From Engraulis encrasicolus (taxonomy: Eukaryota > Chordata > Actinopteri > Clupeiformes > Engraulidae), in contig NC_085875.1 in assembly GCF_034702125.1 (NCBI RefSeq), positions 41,870,770 to 41,934,769 of the forward strand: 64,000 bases of DNA. The letters run 5' to 3'. A program made the position numbers and the translations under genes. This document shows positions 25,848 to 38,000 of this stretch, one piece after another. The notes below the pieces were generated by a model. The model did not search any database. It saw only the letters and a program-made list of their open reading frames with translations, and had not been told where the DNA came from. The first letter of the stretch is position 1. The number at the start of each line of letters is the position of its first letter.

Positions 25848-26142
25848 GGGTGCATCCCAATATGTGTCCTTGCCTCCTCCACTTGTGCTTGTCTCCTCGT
25901 CCCGCCTCCTGGCCCCTCCTCCGTGGAGAAAACGATAAAGTTTCCCAGCTGTCAGCCTCGCCACAACAACTTTTGAGGGACTGTTTTTCATTCACCATCC
26001 CAATTGTAAATGAGAAAAAGACTTTACAATTGAGCTTTTGCAAGATATTGAAATATAATGCTGTTGTCAGTGATGTCATCATGACGAGAAGCAAGTGGAG
26101 GAGGCAAGTGGAGGAGGCAAGGTCACATATTGGGATGCACCC
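25848..26142. mobile_element. inverted-repeat element inserted in the 3' end of pol
   Basis: Ends GGGTGCATCCCAATATGTG and its inverted partner CACATATTGGGATGCACCC, followed inward by matching CCTTGCCTCCTCCACTTG segments. It is flanked by a 3-bp direct repeat ACT (25845-25847 and 26143-26145), which suits the PIF/Harbinger or CACTA class. 295 bp, no transposase. It carries the last 20 or so codons and the stop of the current pol frame. Confidence 0.88.
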
Positions 26143-29100
26143 ACTGAGACAGGAGCAGGGTCAGGCACAGGACAGGAAGCCGGGCGGGCAGGACGGCTAG
26201 GGACCCCTCTTGGACGGCCCCTCCGGATTGCAGGCTGATCAGGATGTAGTCGGTGGAAGTCAGTGATGAGGGTCCGGTCCACTATCCTCCTGGCCGGGAT
26301 CCAGGTCCTCTCCTCCGGACCATATCCCTCCCAGTCAACGAGGTACTGGAGACCCCTACCCCTTCGCCTAGAGCGGAGCAGCCGCCGGACGGTGAAGACA
26401 GGACCGCCATCTACGAGGCGCGGAGTAGGTGGCGCCGGAGCTGCAGGGACCAGGGGACTTTCATGGACCGGCTTGACCTTGGAGACGTGGAAGGTGGGGT
26501 GGACCCGCATGGAAGCGGGCAACTGAAGCCGGACCGCCGTTGGACTGATGACTTTCTGCACAGGAAAAGGACCAATGAAGCGAGGGGCCAGCTTTCGTGA
26601 TTCAACCCGCAGCGGCAGATCCCGGGCGGACAGCCAGACCTTCTGACCAACCCGGTAAGTAGGTGCTGGGGTCCTCCGTCGATTGGCACCGACGGCGTAG
26701 CTGGTTCCAGACTTCAGGAGCACAGTGCGAGCCTGGGCCCAAGTGCGGCGGCAGCGGCGGGCATACGCAAGAGCAGACGGACAGGTGGCATCCGCTTCCT
26801 GGCTGGCAAACAGTGGAGGTTGATACCCGTAGACACACTGAAAGGGGGAGAGCCCGGTGGAGGAACTGGTGAGTGAATTATGGGCATATTCCACCCAGAG
26901 CAGGTGTTGAGCCCAGGCCCGGGGATTTTGGGAGGCCACGCACCTCAGTGCCTTCTCCAGCTCCTGGTTCATGCGTTCAGTTTGGCCATTTGACTGCGGG
27001 TGGAATCCAGACGATAGGCTGGCGGTGGCCCCAAGGAGATGACAGAACTCCTTCCAAAAGGTTGCTGAGAATTGCGGGCCCCGGTCTGACACTATATCCT
27101 GGGGTAGGCCATGGATACGAAACACATGTTCCAGGACCACCTGGGCGGTCTCCTTAGCAGAGGGTAGTTTGGGAAGGGGCACGAAGTGGGTCATCTTACT
27201 AAAGCGGTCAACAATGGTAAGGATGACTGTGTGTCCGTCAGAGAGCGGAAGACCCGTAACAAAGTCCAGTGAAACGTGGGACCAGGGCCTCTTGGGTATG
27301 AGTAGGGGTTGCAGCAACCCAGCAGGAGGCTGGTTGGGGGTCTTGTTTCGGTTACAGATGGGACAAGCTCGGATGAATTCTCGGACATCCCGTCTCATCC
27401 GCCGCCACCAGAACCGCTGGCGGACCAGATGAAGGGTGCGGGTGATGCCGGGATGACAGGCCAGACGGGATTCGTGCCCCCACTGAATCACAGGTGACCT
27501 GAGATTTGCTGGAACAAACAGACGGTTGGGGGCGCTGGTGCTTGGGCCTGGCTGGTCCCGAAGAGCCCCCATGACCTGCTTCTCGATCTCCCAGGTGAGG
27601 GCCGCTACGACAAAGCGGCTGGGAAGAATGGGGGCTGGCATGGCGGTGGTCTCGTCCTTCTGAAACATCCGGGAAAGGGCATCAGGTTTGATGTTGCGAG
27701 ATCCCGGGCGGTAGGAGAGCGTGAAATTGAAGCGCGTAAAGAACAGAGACCACCGCTGTTGACGGGAGTTCAGCCTCCTGGCTGTTTGGATAAACTCCAG
27801 GTTTTTGTGGTCTGTCCACACTACGAATGGTTCCTTTGACCCCTCTAACCAGTGGCGCCATTCTTCAAGGGCGAGCTTGACAGCCAACAGCTCGCGGTTC
27901 CCAATGTCGTAGTTGCATTCGGCAGGGGTTAGCCGACGGGAGTAGAAGGCACAGGGGTGCATCTTGCCATCCTCAGCTGCTCTTTGAGAAAGCACTGCAC
28001 CCACTCCCACGTCCGAAGCATCTACCTCCACCACAAACTGCCTTGCTGCATCTGGCATCTGGAGGATGGGAGCAGAAGTGAAACATGTCTTGAGGATATT
28101 GAAGGCCTTATCAGCAGCTGATGTCCATTGGTACGGTTGTTTAGTGCTGGTTAGCGCCGTGAGGGGTGCAGCCACTGTGCTATAGTTTCTGATGAATCTC
28201 CTATAAAAGTTGGCAAAGCCCAGGAACTGTTGCAACTTTTTCCGAGACTCAGGAACTGGCCAGGAAGCGACAGCCGACACCTTCGTGAGATCCATCTGAA
28301 TGCTGCCCTCGGTCACCACATACCCCAGGAATGAAACGGTTTTGGCATGGAACTCGCACTTCTCTGCCTTCACGAAAAGAGAGTTCTCCAGCAGGCGGCG
28401 CAGGACCAACTGGACGTGGTGCGTGTGTTCTGACAGAGTCTTTGAGAATATTAAAATATCGTCAAGGTACACAAATACGAACGTATTTAGCATGTCCCTG
28501 AGAATATCATTCACTAGGGCTTGAAAAACTGCTGGGGCATTGGTGAGGCCGAAGGGCATGACGAGATATTCATAGTGGCCGGTTGGTGTGTTGAACGCTG
28601 TCTTCCATTCGTCTCCCTCCCTCATCCGCACCAGATGGTAGGCATTGCGAAGGTCCAGCTTTGTGAATACAGTGGCTCCCTGCAGCAGTTCGAAGGCAGA
28701 CGAAAGTAAGGGCAGTGGGTAGCGATTCTTAACCGTGATGTCGTTCAGACCCCGGTAATCTATGCATGGACGAAGAGAACCGTCCTTCTTGCCGACAAAG
28801 AAGAATCCCGCTCCTGCGGGGGAAGATGACGGTCTAATTATCCCGGCGGCAAGAGAGTCATTAATGTAGTCCTCCATGGCCTTTCTTTCCGGGGCTGACA
28901 GTGAATACAGACGACCCTTGGGAGGTGCTGTGCCAGGCAGGAGATCAATCGCGCAGTCATAGGGTCTGTGTGGGGGTAGAGATGTCGCCTTGGATTTGTT
29001 GAACACCTCTTTCAGGCTGTGGTAACAGGCCGGAACATTGGATATGTCAGGGGTAGCGCTAGGTCTTTCCCGGTGAACGGGCAGGGTGGCCCCCCTTAAA

Positions 29101-29555
29101 CAGGTCTGGTGACAACTCCTTCCCCACTCACGGACTGTTCCTGTCTCCCAGTCGATGTGGGGGTTGTGCTGACGGAGCCACGGGTATCCAAGAATGAGTG
29201 GTTGGCCAGGTGAGTGTAGGAGGTGAAACTGGATGGACTCCTGGTGGTTTCCTGACAGCAGGATTGTCACAGGGGCGGAGATATGAGTGACAGTGCCAAG
29301 ATGATGCCCATCCAGGGCTCGTGCAGGAATGGGTTGTGTCAGTGGATGATGGTTCACGCCCAGTTGCCGTGCAAGCTCAGGGTCCATGATGTTTGCTTCG
29401 GCTCCGGAATCCACAAGGGCGGCCAATGTATGAGTCTTGTCAGAAAGCTGAAGGCGGAGATGAAGCAGGGTTTTTCGGATGGAGGGAGACTGAAGATTTG
29501 TTGAGCTCACCCGGATCTCCCCTACACCTGGTGAGCTTCGGCTTTTGCCGGACAA
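26079..29555 (-). CDS. pol: pol polyprotein of Ty3/gypsy chromovirus (PR-RT-RH-INT-chromodomain)
   Basis: A 1158-codon open frame in -1 phase to gag. The frame really opens after the TGA at 29574-29576, and the TTG at 29555 is only the conventional first codon shown, so expression needs a -1 frameshift. Visible domains: aspartic protease [12 protein letters not shown] (about residue 49), reverse transcriptase with [11 protein letters not shown] (about 363-366), RNase H with VVEVDASD, integrase zinc finger ending CPICNRNK, integrase core with [17 protein letters not shown] and [11 protein letters not shown], and a C-terminal chromodomain around [17 protein letters not shown] that may steer integration to modified chromatin. 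All catalytic residues that I can check are present. The last 20 residues derive from the inserted element at 25848-26142. Confidence 0.96.
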   Translation of the reverse strand: MSGKSRSSPGVGEIRVSSTNLQSPSIRKTLLHLRLQLSDKTHTLAALVDSGAEANIMDPELARQLGVNHHPLTQPIPARALDGHHLGTVTHISAPVTILLSGNHQESIQFHLLHSPGQPLILGYPWLRQHNPHIDWETGTVREWGRSCHQTCLRGATLPVHRERPSATPDISNVPACYHSLKEVFNKSKATSLPPHRPYDCAIDLLPGTAPPKGRLYSLSAPERKAMEDYINDSLAAGIIRPSSSPAGAGFFFVGKKDGSLRPCIDYRGLNDITVKNRYPLPLLSSAFELLQGATVFTKLDLRNAYHLVRMREGDEWKTAFNTPTGHYEYLVMPFGLTNAPAVFQALVNDILRDMLNTFVFVYLDDILIFSKTLSEHTHHVQLVLRRLLENSLFVKAEKCEFHAKTVSFLGYVVTEGSIQMDLTKVSAVASWPVPESRKKLQQFLGFANFYRRFIRNYSTVAAPLTALTSTKQPYQWTSAADKAFNILKTCFTSAPILQMPDAARQFVVEVDASDVGVGAVLSQRAAEDGKMHPCAFYSRRLTPAECNYDIGNRELLAVKLALEEWRHWLEGSKEPFVVWTDHKNLEFIQTARRLNSRQQRWSLFFTRFNFTLSYRPGSRNIKPDALSRMFQKDETTAMPAPILPSRFVVAALTWEIEKQVMGALRDQPGPSTSAPNRLFVPANLRSPVIQWGHESRLACHPGITRTLHLVRQRFWWRRMRRDVREFIRACPICNRNKTPNQPPAGLLQPLLIPKRPWSHVSLDFVTGLPLSDGHTVILTIVDRFSKMTHFVPLPKLPSAKETAQVVLEHVFRIHGLPQDIVSDRGPQFSATFWKEFCHLLGATASLSSGFHPQSNGQTERMNQELEKALRCVASQNPRAWAQHLLWVEYAHNSLTSSSTGLSPFQCVYGYQPPLFASQEADATCPSALAYARRCRRTWAQARTVLLKSGTSYAVGANRRRTPAPTYRVGQKVWLSARDLPLRVESRKLAPRFIGPFPVQKVISPTAVRLQLPASMRVHPTFHVSKVKPVHESPLVPAAPAPPTPRLVDGGPVFTVRRLLRSRRRGRGLQYLVDWEGYGPEERTWIPARRIVDRTLITDFHRLHPDQPAIRRGRPRGVPSRPARPASCPVPDPAPVSVGASQYVTLPPPLASSTCFSS

Positions 29556-30673
29556 GTGGCGACACGGTGATTTTCACCACCACAGTAGAGGCAAAGGTTG
29601 GAGCTTAGACGGCGCCGACGCTCCTCGGGAGTCAGAGAGGCACGGCCAATCTCCATGGGCTCAGGCTGATTGAGTTGGCTTTGGGACTTGACAGGCAGGG
29701 GCTGGACAGAGGCGGTATCGACCCGAGTGCGGATGGCAGGTTGACTGAGACGGCCCTTCTCCCTCCTCCGGGTCTGTATACGGCGGTCAATGCGGACGGC
29801 AAGGTCAATGGCGGCATCAAGCGTTGAGGGCGGGTCATGGGAAACAAGCTCGTCTTTGATATAGTCCGCCAGGCTATGGAGGAAGGCTTGCACCAGTGCC
29901 TCTGGGTTAAACAAGCTTTGACTGGCCAGGGTACGAAAGTCAATGGAGAAGTCTGCCACTGTCCGATTGCCCTGACGGATGGTGAGCAGAGCTTGTGACG
30001 CTTCGGCTGTTGGCGAGCCTAGGTCAAAGACCTTTAACATCTCCTCCTCAAAGGCACTGAAGGAGGCACAGGCTGGGGTTTGCCGGTCGAATTCCGCCGT
30101 TCCCCACAACCGAGCTCGACCGGTGAGATGTGTGATGACATACCCCACCTTGGCTCCCTCTGTTGAGAAAGTCCTGGGCTGTAGTGCAAACTGGATTCGG
30201 CAGCTGCTCAAGAATGGTCTTACTTGCTTCTGGTTGCCATCAAAACGTTCCGGGTTCCCAATCTTTGGTTCAGGAGTGTGGGGATCTAGTGGCAGCACTG
30301 CCGGGCCTGCAGCATTGGGACCTCCAGCGGAGGGATGAAGGAGTGTCGGTGGTACAGGAACAGAAGGACCAGGGGGGAGTGCAGGTGGAGTAGCCGGGTT
30401 TGAGAGTAGTTGCAGGGCTTGGGCTAGCTGTTGTTGCTGCAGTTGGAACTGTTGCTGTTGTAGCTGAAACTGTTGCTGCTGCTGCTGTTGCTGTTGCTGC
30501 TGGATCTGTTGTTGCTGCTGGTTGAATTGCTGTTGTTGTTGGTTGCCTAGCTGGAGAAGGGAAGCGATGTCGCCAGCCATCCGATTTATGTCTCCCTCAG
30601 AGCGTTCCAGTCGCTGTAGGGCAGTCATCTCTGGCTCTTCTTCCATCGTGGTCAGGGAGTGCGCTGGGTCCAT
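29522..30673 (-). CDS. gag: gag nucleocapsid polyprotein of the Ty3/gypsy element
   Basis: 383 residues from an ATG only 16 nt inside the 5' LTR. The N-terminal part has a long glutamine-rich tract (about residues 44-90), probably a coiled coil. The middle is a retrotransposon capsid-like domain ([16 protein letters not shown], then [20 protein letters not shown]). The C-terminus has a CCHC zinc knuckle with CX2CX4HX4C spacing, residues about 361-374, for RNA packaging. It ends with TAG at 29522-29524, overlapping pol by about 50 nt. It forms the virus-like particle in which the element is reverse transcribed. Confidence 0.95.
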   Translation of the reverse strand: MDPAHSLTTMEEEPEMTALQRLERSEGDINRMAGDIASLLQLGNQQQQQFNQQQQQIQQQQQQQQQQQFQLQQQQFQLQQQQLAQALQLLSNPATPPALPPGPSVPVPPTLLHPSAGGPNAAGPAVLPLDPHTPEPKIGNPERFDGNQKQVRPFLSSCRIQFALQPRTFSTEGAKVGYVITHLTGRARLWGTAEFDRQTPACASFSAFEEEMLKVFDLGSPTAEASQALLTIRQGNRTVADFSIDFRTLASQSLFNPEALVQAFLHSLADYIKDELVSHDPPSTLDAAIDLAVRIDRRIQTRRREKGRLSQPAIRTRVDTASVQPLPVKSQSQLNQPEPMEIGRASLTPEERRRRLSSNLCLYCGGENHRVATCPAKAEAHQV

Positions 30674-30677
30674 GATG

Positions 30678-30689
30678 GTCAGATCGTTC
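30678..30689 (-). promoter_or_regulatory. primer-binding site, probable self-priming type
   Basis: The first bases inside the 5' LTR on the sense strand read GAACGATCTGAC. They lack the TGG start expected for a tRNA 3' end. The 10-mer ACGATCTGAC (30678-30687) is the exact complement of GTCAGATCGT, which sits in the LTR at 31272-31281 (minus strand), 31 bp downstream of a TATA-like box. That would be the 5' end of the RNA. Confidence 0.6.
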
Positions 30690-31541
30690 TGTCACGGACA
30701 GAAGAGGACCCAAGAGCGCAAGTTCAAATTCAGAGTTCTTTATTTAAGGTTTCAGGGGGGAAGAGGAGTGAGATGATCGTGAGGTCTTGGGAGGTTCCGG
30801 TTCCAGGGGTGCTAGGAGTGCCAGGGGTGTCAGGGGTTCCAGGGGTGCTTGGGGCTCTGGGGTTTTTCAGGGTCCTGTGGGTTACCTGGGCTCCGGGGGT
30901 CACCAAATGTTCGGGGGTGTCCAGTCCAAGTGCTTAGTGTGTGTGTCCCCCAGTGATGGAGCGGCGTATCGGGCTGAGGGTGGTGAAGCGTCTGGGCTCG
31001 CTCATCTGGTGGTCGGAGACCTGGGGGAACACACACACAACAGCAATATGAATGGCAGGCAGAAGTACAGATCAGGGCTGGGCAAATATCGTGGTGAGAG
31101 ACAGAAGGCAGAATCGAGTTACCGGAGGGGCTGAAGATCGGAGAGTAGTCGAGATCCAGAAGGCAGGTCGGGATAGTCGGGGCAGTAGAACAAGGAGGCA
31201 GTCAAGAAAGGATCGGTATCACAAACAGGAGTCAGAGCGCAGACAGGCAGGTTACTGGTCCGGGTTTGAAGACGATCTGACAGGGCTTGGCTGAAAAACA
31301 GGGCTTGATATACTGGGAGAGGTTAGTGGGGAAATGCAGTGCAGCTGGCAGAGTAATTAGAACAGAGTGAGGCAAGGTGAGGATGGTGAGTGGGAAATGC
31401 AGTGCAGCTGGCCAGGTAACAAGAGCAGAGCAGGGCGGAGCCAGGTGGAGCTCGTTAGGCAGAGTAGGGAGAGAGTGAGCAGAGTGGCAGAGAATTGAAT
31501 GCAATTGAGGTTGTTACCAGGGAGAGAGAGTGCTCATGACA
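30690..31541 (-). repeat. 5' LTR of the Ty3/gypsy element (promoter)
   Basis: 852 bp. On the minus strand a TATATC box (31307-31312) lies 31 bp before GTCAGATCGT (31281-31272), which I infer as the transcription start and the R boundary. The same sequences occur in the 3' LTR. Confidence 0.95.
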
Positions 31542-31546
31542 ATTAT

Positions 31547-31996
31547 TTGTCCTTCATACATTTGATCACATACAGTAGACGCAACAATGACTTGGTAGCC
31601 TAATGGATGTCATTGTTGCACATAAACAATACATGCCACACATGTGCACTAAGGCAAATTTACACCGGGAGGCTTAACCCCTGGGGCTGCATGCCCTGCA
31701 TTCAACACAACGCAACACAAATTCCAGTGGACAAGAACGGCATAGGAAACAACACTGGCACATTCACTGCTATGCTTCTTATGTTTCCTTTATGTCAACA
31801 GCAGTGGACATTGTTTCAGGTATTCTCATGCATTTTTCATGAGCAAGCTTCATGTTTTCAGTAAGGCAGTAGGATTTGGTATAATGTCTAACTCCATTCT
31901 GGTACTGTATACCGTATATCAATAGGCAGAATTGTCTCTAGAAGACACGTCACAGAGATTTGGTAGACCATTTCTCCAATACACACATTGTGTATT
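31547..31996. other. unique flank right of the LTR element
   Basis: 450 bp of unique AT-rich sequence; nothing recognised. Confidence 0.5.
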
Positions 31997-32253
31997 CTGC
32001 CCTACAAAGCAAAAAGGCAGTAACTGCATTGCTGTTGAAAATGAGTTACTATGACTTTAATGCCAAATATATCAAAGTCTAAAGCTAAATAAAATGATTG
32101 ATCTGCATAAAAGGTGGTAATATAAAGTAACAAAACTGTCACATGTCAATAATCTCCCGAAAACCACTTATACTGGATTGCAGTGTCATTTAAAAGTCAA
32201 CTGACTCCGTTTTGAGCTCTGCGCAGTTACTGCCTTTTTGCTTTGTAGGGCAG
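31997..32253. mobile_element. inverted-repeat element with 31-bp terminal repeats
   Basis: The left end CTGCCCTACAAAGCAAAAAG and the continuing GCAGTAACTGC are mirrored exactly at the right end (GCAGTTACTGCC...GGGCAG). 257 bp, no coding capacity. A related single terminus is at about 4467-4497. Confidence 0.9.
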
Positions 32254-32980
32254 TATTGTTGTTTGGTCAACTTCTGTTCAGAGAGACCTTCTTCTTTATT
32301 AGGTCAGGTAGGAGACTGTGTGTACCGTAGTTCATCTCAGTTCTGCAAGTAAGTTTATTGTCTAGTTTTGTCATGTTTATCTAGTCATTCACATAAAGGA
32401 TGCATAAAGCACATCTGTTGTTGTAGATACCGTATTTGGCCAGTTGACATTGATAATATCTTGTTGTTCTGGCCAACTCTTCCTTAATGGTTCACGACTG
32501 GCATTGGCATCGGCACCTACCTCAGCCAATTTCCGGATTACTGTTTTCAGGCCTCCCCCAAAAACTAAATCCACCGAAATACAGTTTGGTACCAATTTGA
32601 CATTTTAGTGAGGGACTGCACCACAGTACTTTGTGTCAAAATGATTAGCACATTTTTCTAAGATGAGCAGAACATCCAGAATAGAGCTAGAATGCCAAAA
32701 TACAGCCATGAACACCATACTGCAACTCCATAGGTTCTCAGACCTTAAATTTACCTTTTACAAGTTTGTCAGGACTTTTTTCCCCCCTGAATTCTTCACC
32801 AGTAAGCATCAGCACAAACTCACCTCAGAGATATTCTTTTTCTAATGATAGTATGAAAAACACATAAAATTAGGTGTGCCGATTGCCGAAGAAAAAGTTA
32901 GATATGCTGCTGGGTGAGAAGCAATGACATCTTGTGTCTTGTGCAATAAGCCGTGGTTCTGAGCTGGCATGTGCTAAGAT

Positions 32981-33200
32981 GCGCTCCTCGTATGGCAGCT
33001 TCAAGGGGAGCCGGCGTCTTGTCGATATGAGCTACGTACCTGTCGAGCAGAGCTACCAAGCCATTACAATGCGCTACAATAGCACCTCTATGGGTTAAGG
33101 GGTTGTATTAAGACTGTGTTAAAAGCCTATTGGTAGCTCATCTTGACAAAGGAGCTTATATCGACAGAACACTGGGTGTCACTGGCACTTCTGGCTGCAT
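32981..33200. repeat. imperfect inverted repeat (possible decayed element)
   Basis: The arm TTGTCGATATGAGCTACGTA ... GAGCTACCAAGCC (33019-33062) is mirrored by GCCTATTGGTAGCTC ... GAGCTTATATCGACAG (33125-33177) with scattered mismatches. Weaker similarity continues outward. Confidence 0.55.
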
Positions 33201-36200
33201 AGGAGACATCACTGCACCACCAGACTCTACCCCTAAGCTGCTCTGACACTTAAATAAGTTTTTTAAATGAGATTCAAGTTCTCTCTAAACTTTATTTGCT
33301 GATGGGTAAGGAAAAAAGGAAAGTTAGGCAAACATTTTTTTTAAACTTCTATATTACAGGCAAAATTGCCTCGCATTTACCTCAGACATATTTGAAAAGA
33401 CATCTTTTTTTCCCCCAGACGTTCGGTAAGATTGCAAGTCTCCTGGGTCCAGATGAGACTGCGCTTCTTGGCGATGAAAGCCCACGTCAGAGGACGAGTC
33501 ATTGAAATTGTGATGCTGGTAGACGTTCTGGGCCTGTGATAATGCTGAGCTTCCTCATAAAACCCACTGATAACTTGATAAAAGAACAACTGACCTTTGC
33601 AGTTTTCCTGCTACTTAAGGCTACGCGTTGGCGAGTTGGTTTGCAATGTCCGCATGCCATGGTCATATGTTTTTAATGCCCCACTGCATAAACTGCTGGC
33701 ATCACAGGGGTGGCTAATGCATGCCACCTTAATGCTGAATTTTATTGCCGAAACCCGTTCTATAAAACTCGTAATGAATATAATTTATTAAAGAATTATG
33801 ATCCTGCTTGTCAACAACGCTTCCAAACCGCAAGTGTTTTTTTTTTTCTCGTCCTGTTACTCACACGACTGTGAATCTCGCAGATCGTAAATTTGGCATG
33901 AATTGGGGAGCCGGCGTGAATTGGCTCGGCTCTCGAAAGCAAGGAGCTCCTGGGTAAAGGTTAATTGCTTGGCTAATGTTATTGAAGCTCCTTCTAAAAG
34001 TGGGTCGTGGCTCGGCAGCTCGAGCAGAGCTGGAGACTGGGCCCCTTTGTGAAGTCAGCTGTTTCTAACTTAATTCCAGACGAGATTGAGCGAAAGGTGC
34101 CACACATCATTTTCTCTCCGCCTCAGCACTAAAGGGAGAGGCGGTATCGGTGAGATGGAATCCCCCCTCGGCCCCTCAGACGCCGGAGCCTCGGTGCTAT
34201 CAATTATTCATTTTATGTGGCGATGAGGACCATGTGAGGCTGACTGAAGGAAAAAAATGATTATGTATGCAGGATTATGTTTGATGACAAACATCCAGAG
34301 CAAATTCATAGAATGACTGAAGGGATTGGAGTGTGTGTGAGTGTGTGTGTGCGTGCGGACGCTATGGGGTTTAGGATGGGGGGGGGGGGGCTTAATTATT
34401 CAGGTGTCTTGAGAGCTTTCACTGTCCATGACACAGATATTTGACAAGTAATCACTTGGACAAATTGTGAGGTTAAGTGGCATCGGCGAGTGAGATAAAC
34501 CCGGGGAATGCGTAGGAATACTTAAGTTACTCTGGGCCATGTAATAAAATGCTCGTGAATGTGACTAACAAAGAGACTGTGTAGGCAAACATATTTCATA
34601 TTACAGAGGGGTTGGGGGTTACGGTGCACCCCAAACACTCAAAAATACATAATTTAATAAAACACATAATTAATTTAAGAGGTACTACCCCACCCCCATC
34701 TACGAAGGGGTGATGTACAGTCAATGTGCAGGTTGTAATGCAAGTTTGGGTGCGGTTTGGTGATAGCAGAGAATATCGCATAAGTATGCACACAACAGTT
34801 ATATATGGTCCATAATAAGTACTTTAAAGGCATGCACTGCGTTGAGCCTCAAATCTGGCAATGCACTCATACGCAAGATACCATGAAATGTTTTATAGGC
34901 AAGAGGCAGTGAAATAAAATAAAAACAAAGCAGAATTTAATTGCTATGAATAACGATTTTATTAACTAAGTAGTAAAGTAAACTTAGTAAAATTATGAAC
35001 TAGATGGATTGATTGTTGTCTGAGCAGTTCTATTTAGCATGTTTACCAAAACCCCTTTTTTACTCAGAGATTGTGAACGTTCATGCCCACAGCACCTCTA
35101 GTAGCACTTACTGAAGCGCCATGTTGGTTGTAATATACATGTATCTGTGGTTAGGTACAAGTAGGAACAACTCGCTGGCAACCCGAGTACCCCGTATGCA
35201 TTAACACCTTGTCTGAGGCTTGACGACGCACTTTTATCACTGAGCATTCCAAATGACCCGAGTCTGTCTTCATTACCAGGAGAACGGCACAGCAGTGCAC
35301 AGTTGTTGAGCAGACGTCTTGAGCCAGGCACAGTAGTAGCTAGATGCTACTGGTCTCAAACGGCTTTGTCATTACAAAATGCACACATGTATAGACATAG
35401 AGTTGTGATGTGTTTTTTAATCTGCGTTGCCATGCCTCCTGGTGACAGCTGTGGTGTTTGGAAGTTTAATCTGAGATTAATCTGAGATTTGCACATTTAA
35501 ATCCTCTACTTGTGTGAGCAACTCGGGAAAAGGAAGTGAATGACCAATGCACCTACCCACACATTGCTTCCAAGGGGCTGTCTCTGTCCATAATCCCTCC
35601 TTTGGACAAGAGCAGCAGCAAAATGTAATGTAAATTTATTAACATTTTTATACAGTATGGAACTACTTTTTTAATTAATTCAAACCATTGGTTATTGACC
35701 ATGCACCCCTGCATCGTCTCCGCAATGAAGCTGATACAACAGCGGCGCATGCATAGCAGCAGACACCGCATCATACCTGAAGGCATAATATATCACTGCT
35801 ATTTTGATTCACTGACCAAAAGGTCATGCCCTATTGGCGCCATACCGTAGATGTACTCTTGCCTACAGTGCTGCTGCCGTTTTGCATATTAGTAAGGCTA
35901 CCTCTTCTTTTGTCTGTCCTTTATGACTTGTTAAAATGTGGCCATAACACAAAGGCTTTCCCTGGGAACATTCATTTAGCGAGGGCGCTTCCAAGGAGGA
36001 AATGAGGGACAGCGATTAAGAAGCTCACATGCCAGCTGAAGCTGTCAGATAAATGCTGGCTGTTTGTAAACCCCCCCCACCCCTTTTGCCATTGTCTGTA
36101 AAGCCTCACAGAAGCAATTTCCTGCTGGCTTTCATCCACCTCGGTTAAACCACTCGTGAACAATGCTGCCCCATTTTATAAGTTATATATCGCCAAAGTC

Positions 36201-37020
36201 TGTAGACGGGTCATATATTCACGAGGGTTCATCCATAAAACTGTACGCTCATGTTACACTCACATTTAGTGATGGGACGGGAGACTTTTCCCGAAACCAA
36301 AAAAAAAAATCTCGCAACTCAAAGCAAGCGGGTGAGCAGTTCATCACTGGAAGTGAGTGGAACTTTAATGGAAAAAAGAATGTTGTTTTGTTTTCTTGTT
36401 TTTAGAAGTGCAAGGTAGGGGAGAGAGGCGATGATTAATGATGTTTTCCACCACTACATTTAGGTAGAGCCCATGGGAAGAAGTGAGGTGGGGGTGGGGT
36501 GTGGATGTGGATGGGGGCGGGAGAATGACTGACGGCTATCACTCACTCCTGAGTCCTGTCATTTCAAACAACCTACACAATCACGTCATACTTTCTCTTT
36601 CCTCTCCATTCGCCAACGCGCTGCGACATAGGCAAGCATCCTATCCCATTCCATCTCATCTCCTCTCCTCTCCTCTCATCTCATCTCACTATGTGTTTCT
36701 CCATTTCACTAGAGCCTGAAGTTCACATTAGCCCTTGTCCTTTAGGGGGTGTCAGCAAACATGGTCCATCGGGCTCCAAGCTAGCTGCCAAATATGCTTA
36801 TTATTAGCACTCCAAGGGAAGCACCCTGCTGAATGAACAAGGGGAATGTGCTGTAGAGGGAACTGCTGAAACCTATATTTTTATCAACATCATGTATGCA
36901 TTGACATCTACATGAACAATTTTCTCGATGAGTTGCTGCTGATGTTTGTTGTTTTTTAGAGTTTGTTGGATTTGAAAAATGCATTTGGGAATTGTTGGAT
37001 CCTATTCTACTATCTGCTAC
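33201..37020. other. gene-poor, mostly unique sequence with candidate regulatory islands
   Basis: 33860-34330 and 35930-36170 are non-repetitive, with balanced base composition and homeodomain-type ATTA/TAAT cores. They resemble the conserved non-coding DNA found near developmental genes. There is a TCTCC/TCATC pentanucleotide run at 36645-36690 and a G13 run at about 34378. No exon recognised. Confidence 0.4.
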
Positions 37021-38000
37021 TGTATGTGTCAGCTGTACGGGTGTGTACGTTTGGAAGCAGATGAGCCAGAGAGGTGAAGTTGTGTCCGAATCAAAATGAT
37101 TTATTTATCTTAATAAATTAAATAGCCAAGTTAGTAAAGCATACAACGCTTGTGGTTCAACCGTCTTGCCCTAGGAGCAACGAATATCCAACCTTATCGT
37201 TCCCTCAACCCCTAACATACTAACAGAGTTTGCATATGTAATTAGTTATGGCTGTGCATGCAGATATCCAGGTCTTCTGTCTTGATTGGGCTACTTGGGT
37301 CTCCTTCGCCTCCTCATCTCGCTTTAGTAACCAAATCACACGTACCCACACACATCACACATACCATTTACCCATCACAAATCACACATACCCAGTACCT
37401 ACACATGCAGACCCACAAGGGGACAAAGACCACACAACACTGCCTTGAACATTCTTGGCTTTGTCTGGGGCCTGCTGCACACAATCACACACACAAACAC
37501 TCACTGGCATTCAACAAGATGTGTCCAGGTCTCAATCCAGTACTCCCCCATCAAGAAGATCAAGCAATACTGGCTCTGTACTGGTTCTGATGATCCCAAA
37601 ACTGTATTTTCTCTACCTAAAGGGAATAATTACCAAATTTTATTCCTTAAATCATGGCCAATTCATGACATGTCTCTAGGCCAAGCCGCAGGTCACTCCA
37701 ACAATCATCTAATTACCCAAACGGGCACAATCAACAACACTTATTCACGCACACAAACGAGAGAAGGACGCCAATTAGGCTACTTAACTTCAGCATTCAA
37801 CCACACTTGCACACATCCATGCCCACTCAATCCTTTATTGCACGCCCTATTTTATGTCCACTTAACATATCATACAGTAAGAATACAAAATACATGTATT
37901 GTGGTGCTTACACAGTTAACACATAAAATGAATACATGTTTAGTTTAAAACATTAATACTTTATTGGCTTCTGATCCTAACGTGAATAAATGGTTCATAT
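37021..38000. other. CA-rich anonymous stretch
   Basis: 37300-37950 is rich in ACACA/CATCACA words and open in several frames because of that, but has no splice signals or recognisable protein. It could be a degraded repeat of unknown class. Confidence 0.35.

Larger units (their letters stand above)
24832..31541 (-). mobile_element. Ty3/gypsy chromodomain LTR retrotransposon, near intact
   Basis: Full-length element on the minus strand: 5' LTR 30690-31541, 3' LTR 24832-25682, both with TG...CA ends, flanked by the 5-bp duplication ATTAT (24827-24831 and 31542-31546). The interior has gag then pol with domain order protease, reverse transcriptase, RNase H, integrase, chromodomain, which defines Ty3/gypsy chromoviruses. 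The LTRs differ by one substitution and one single-base indel, so insertion was recent. Both ORFs lack internal stops, but the 3' end of pol is interrupted by a 295-bp inverted-repeat element. No envelope gene, so this is a retrotransposon and not a retrovirus. Confidence 0.97.

Noticed and set aside
26253..27497. Plus-strand open frames inside the retrotransposon
   Set aside because: Antisense shadows of the GC-rich pol gene on the minus strand.
37080..37950. Possible solo LTR or CA-rich gene
   Set aside because: No TG...CA ends, no flanking duplication, and open frames are explained by CACA-rich composition.
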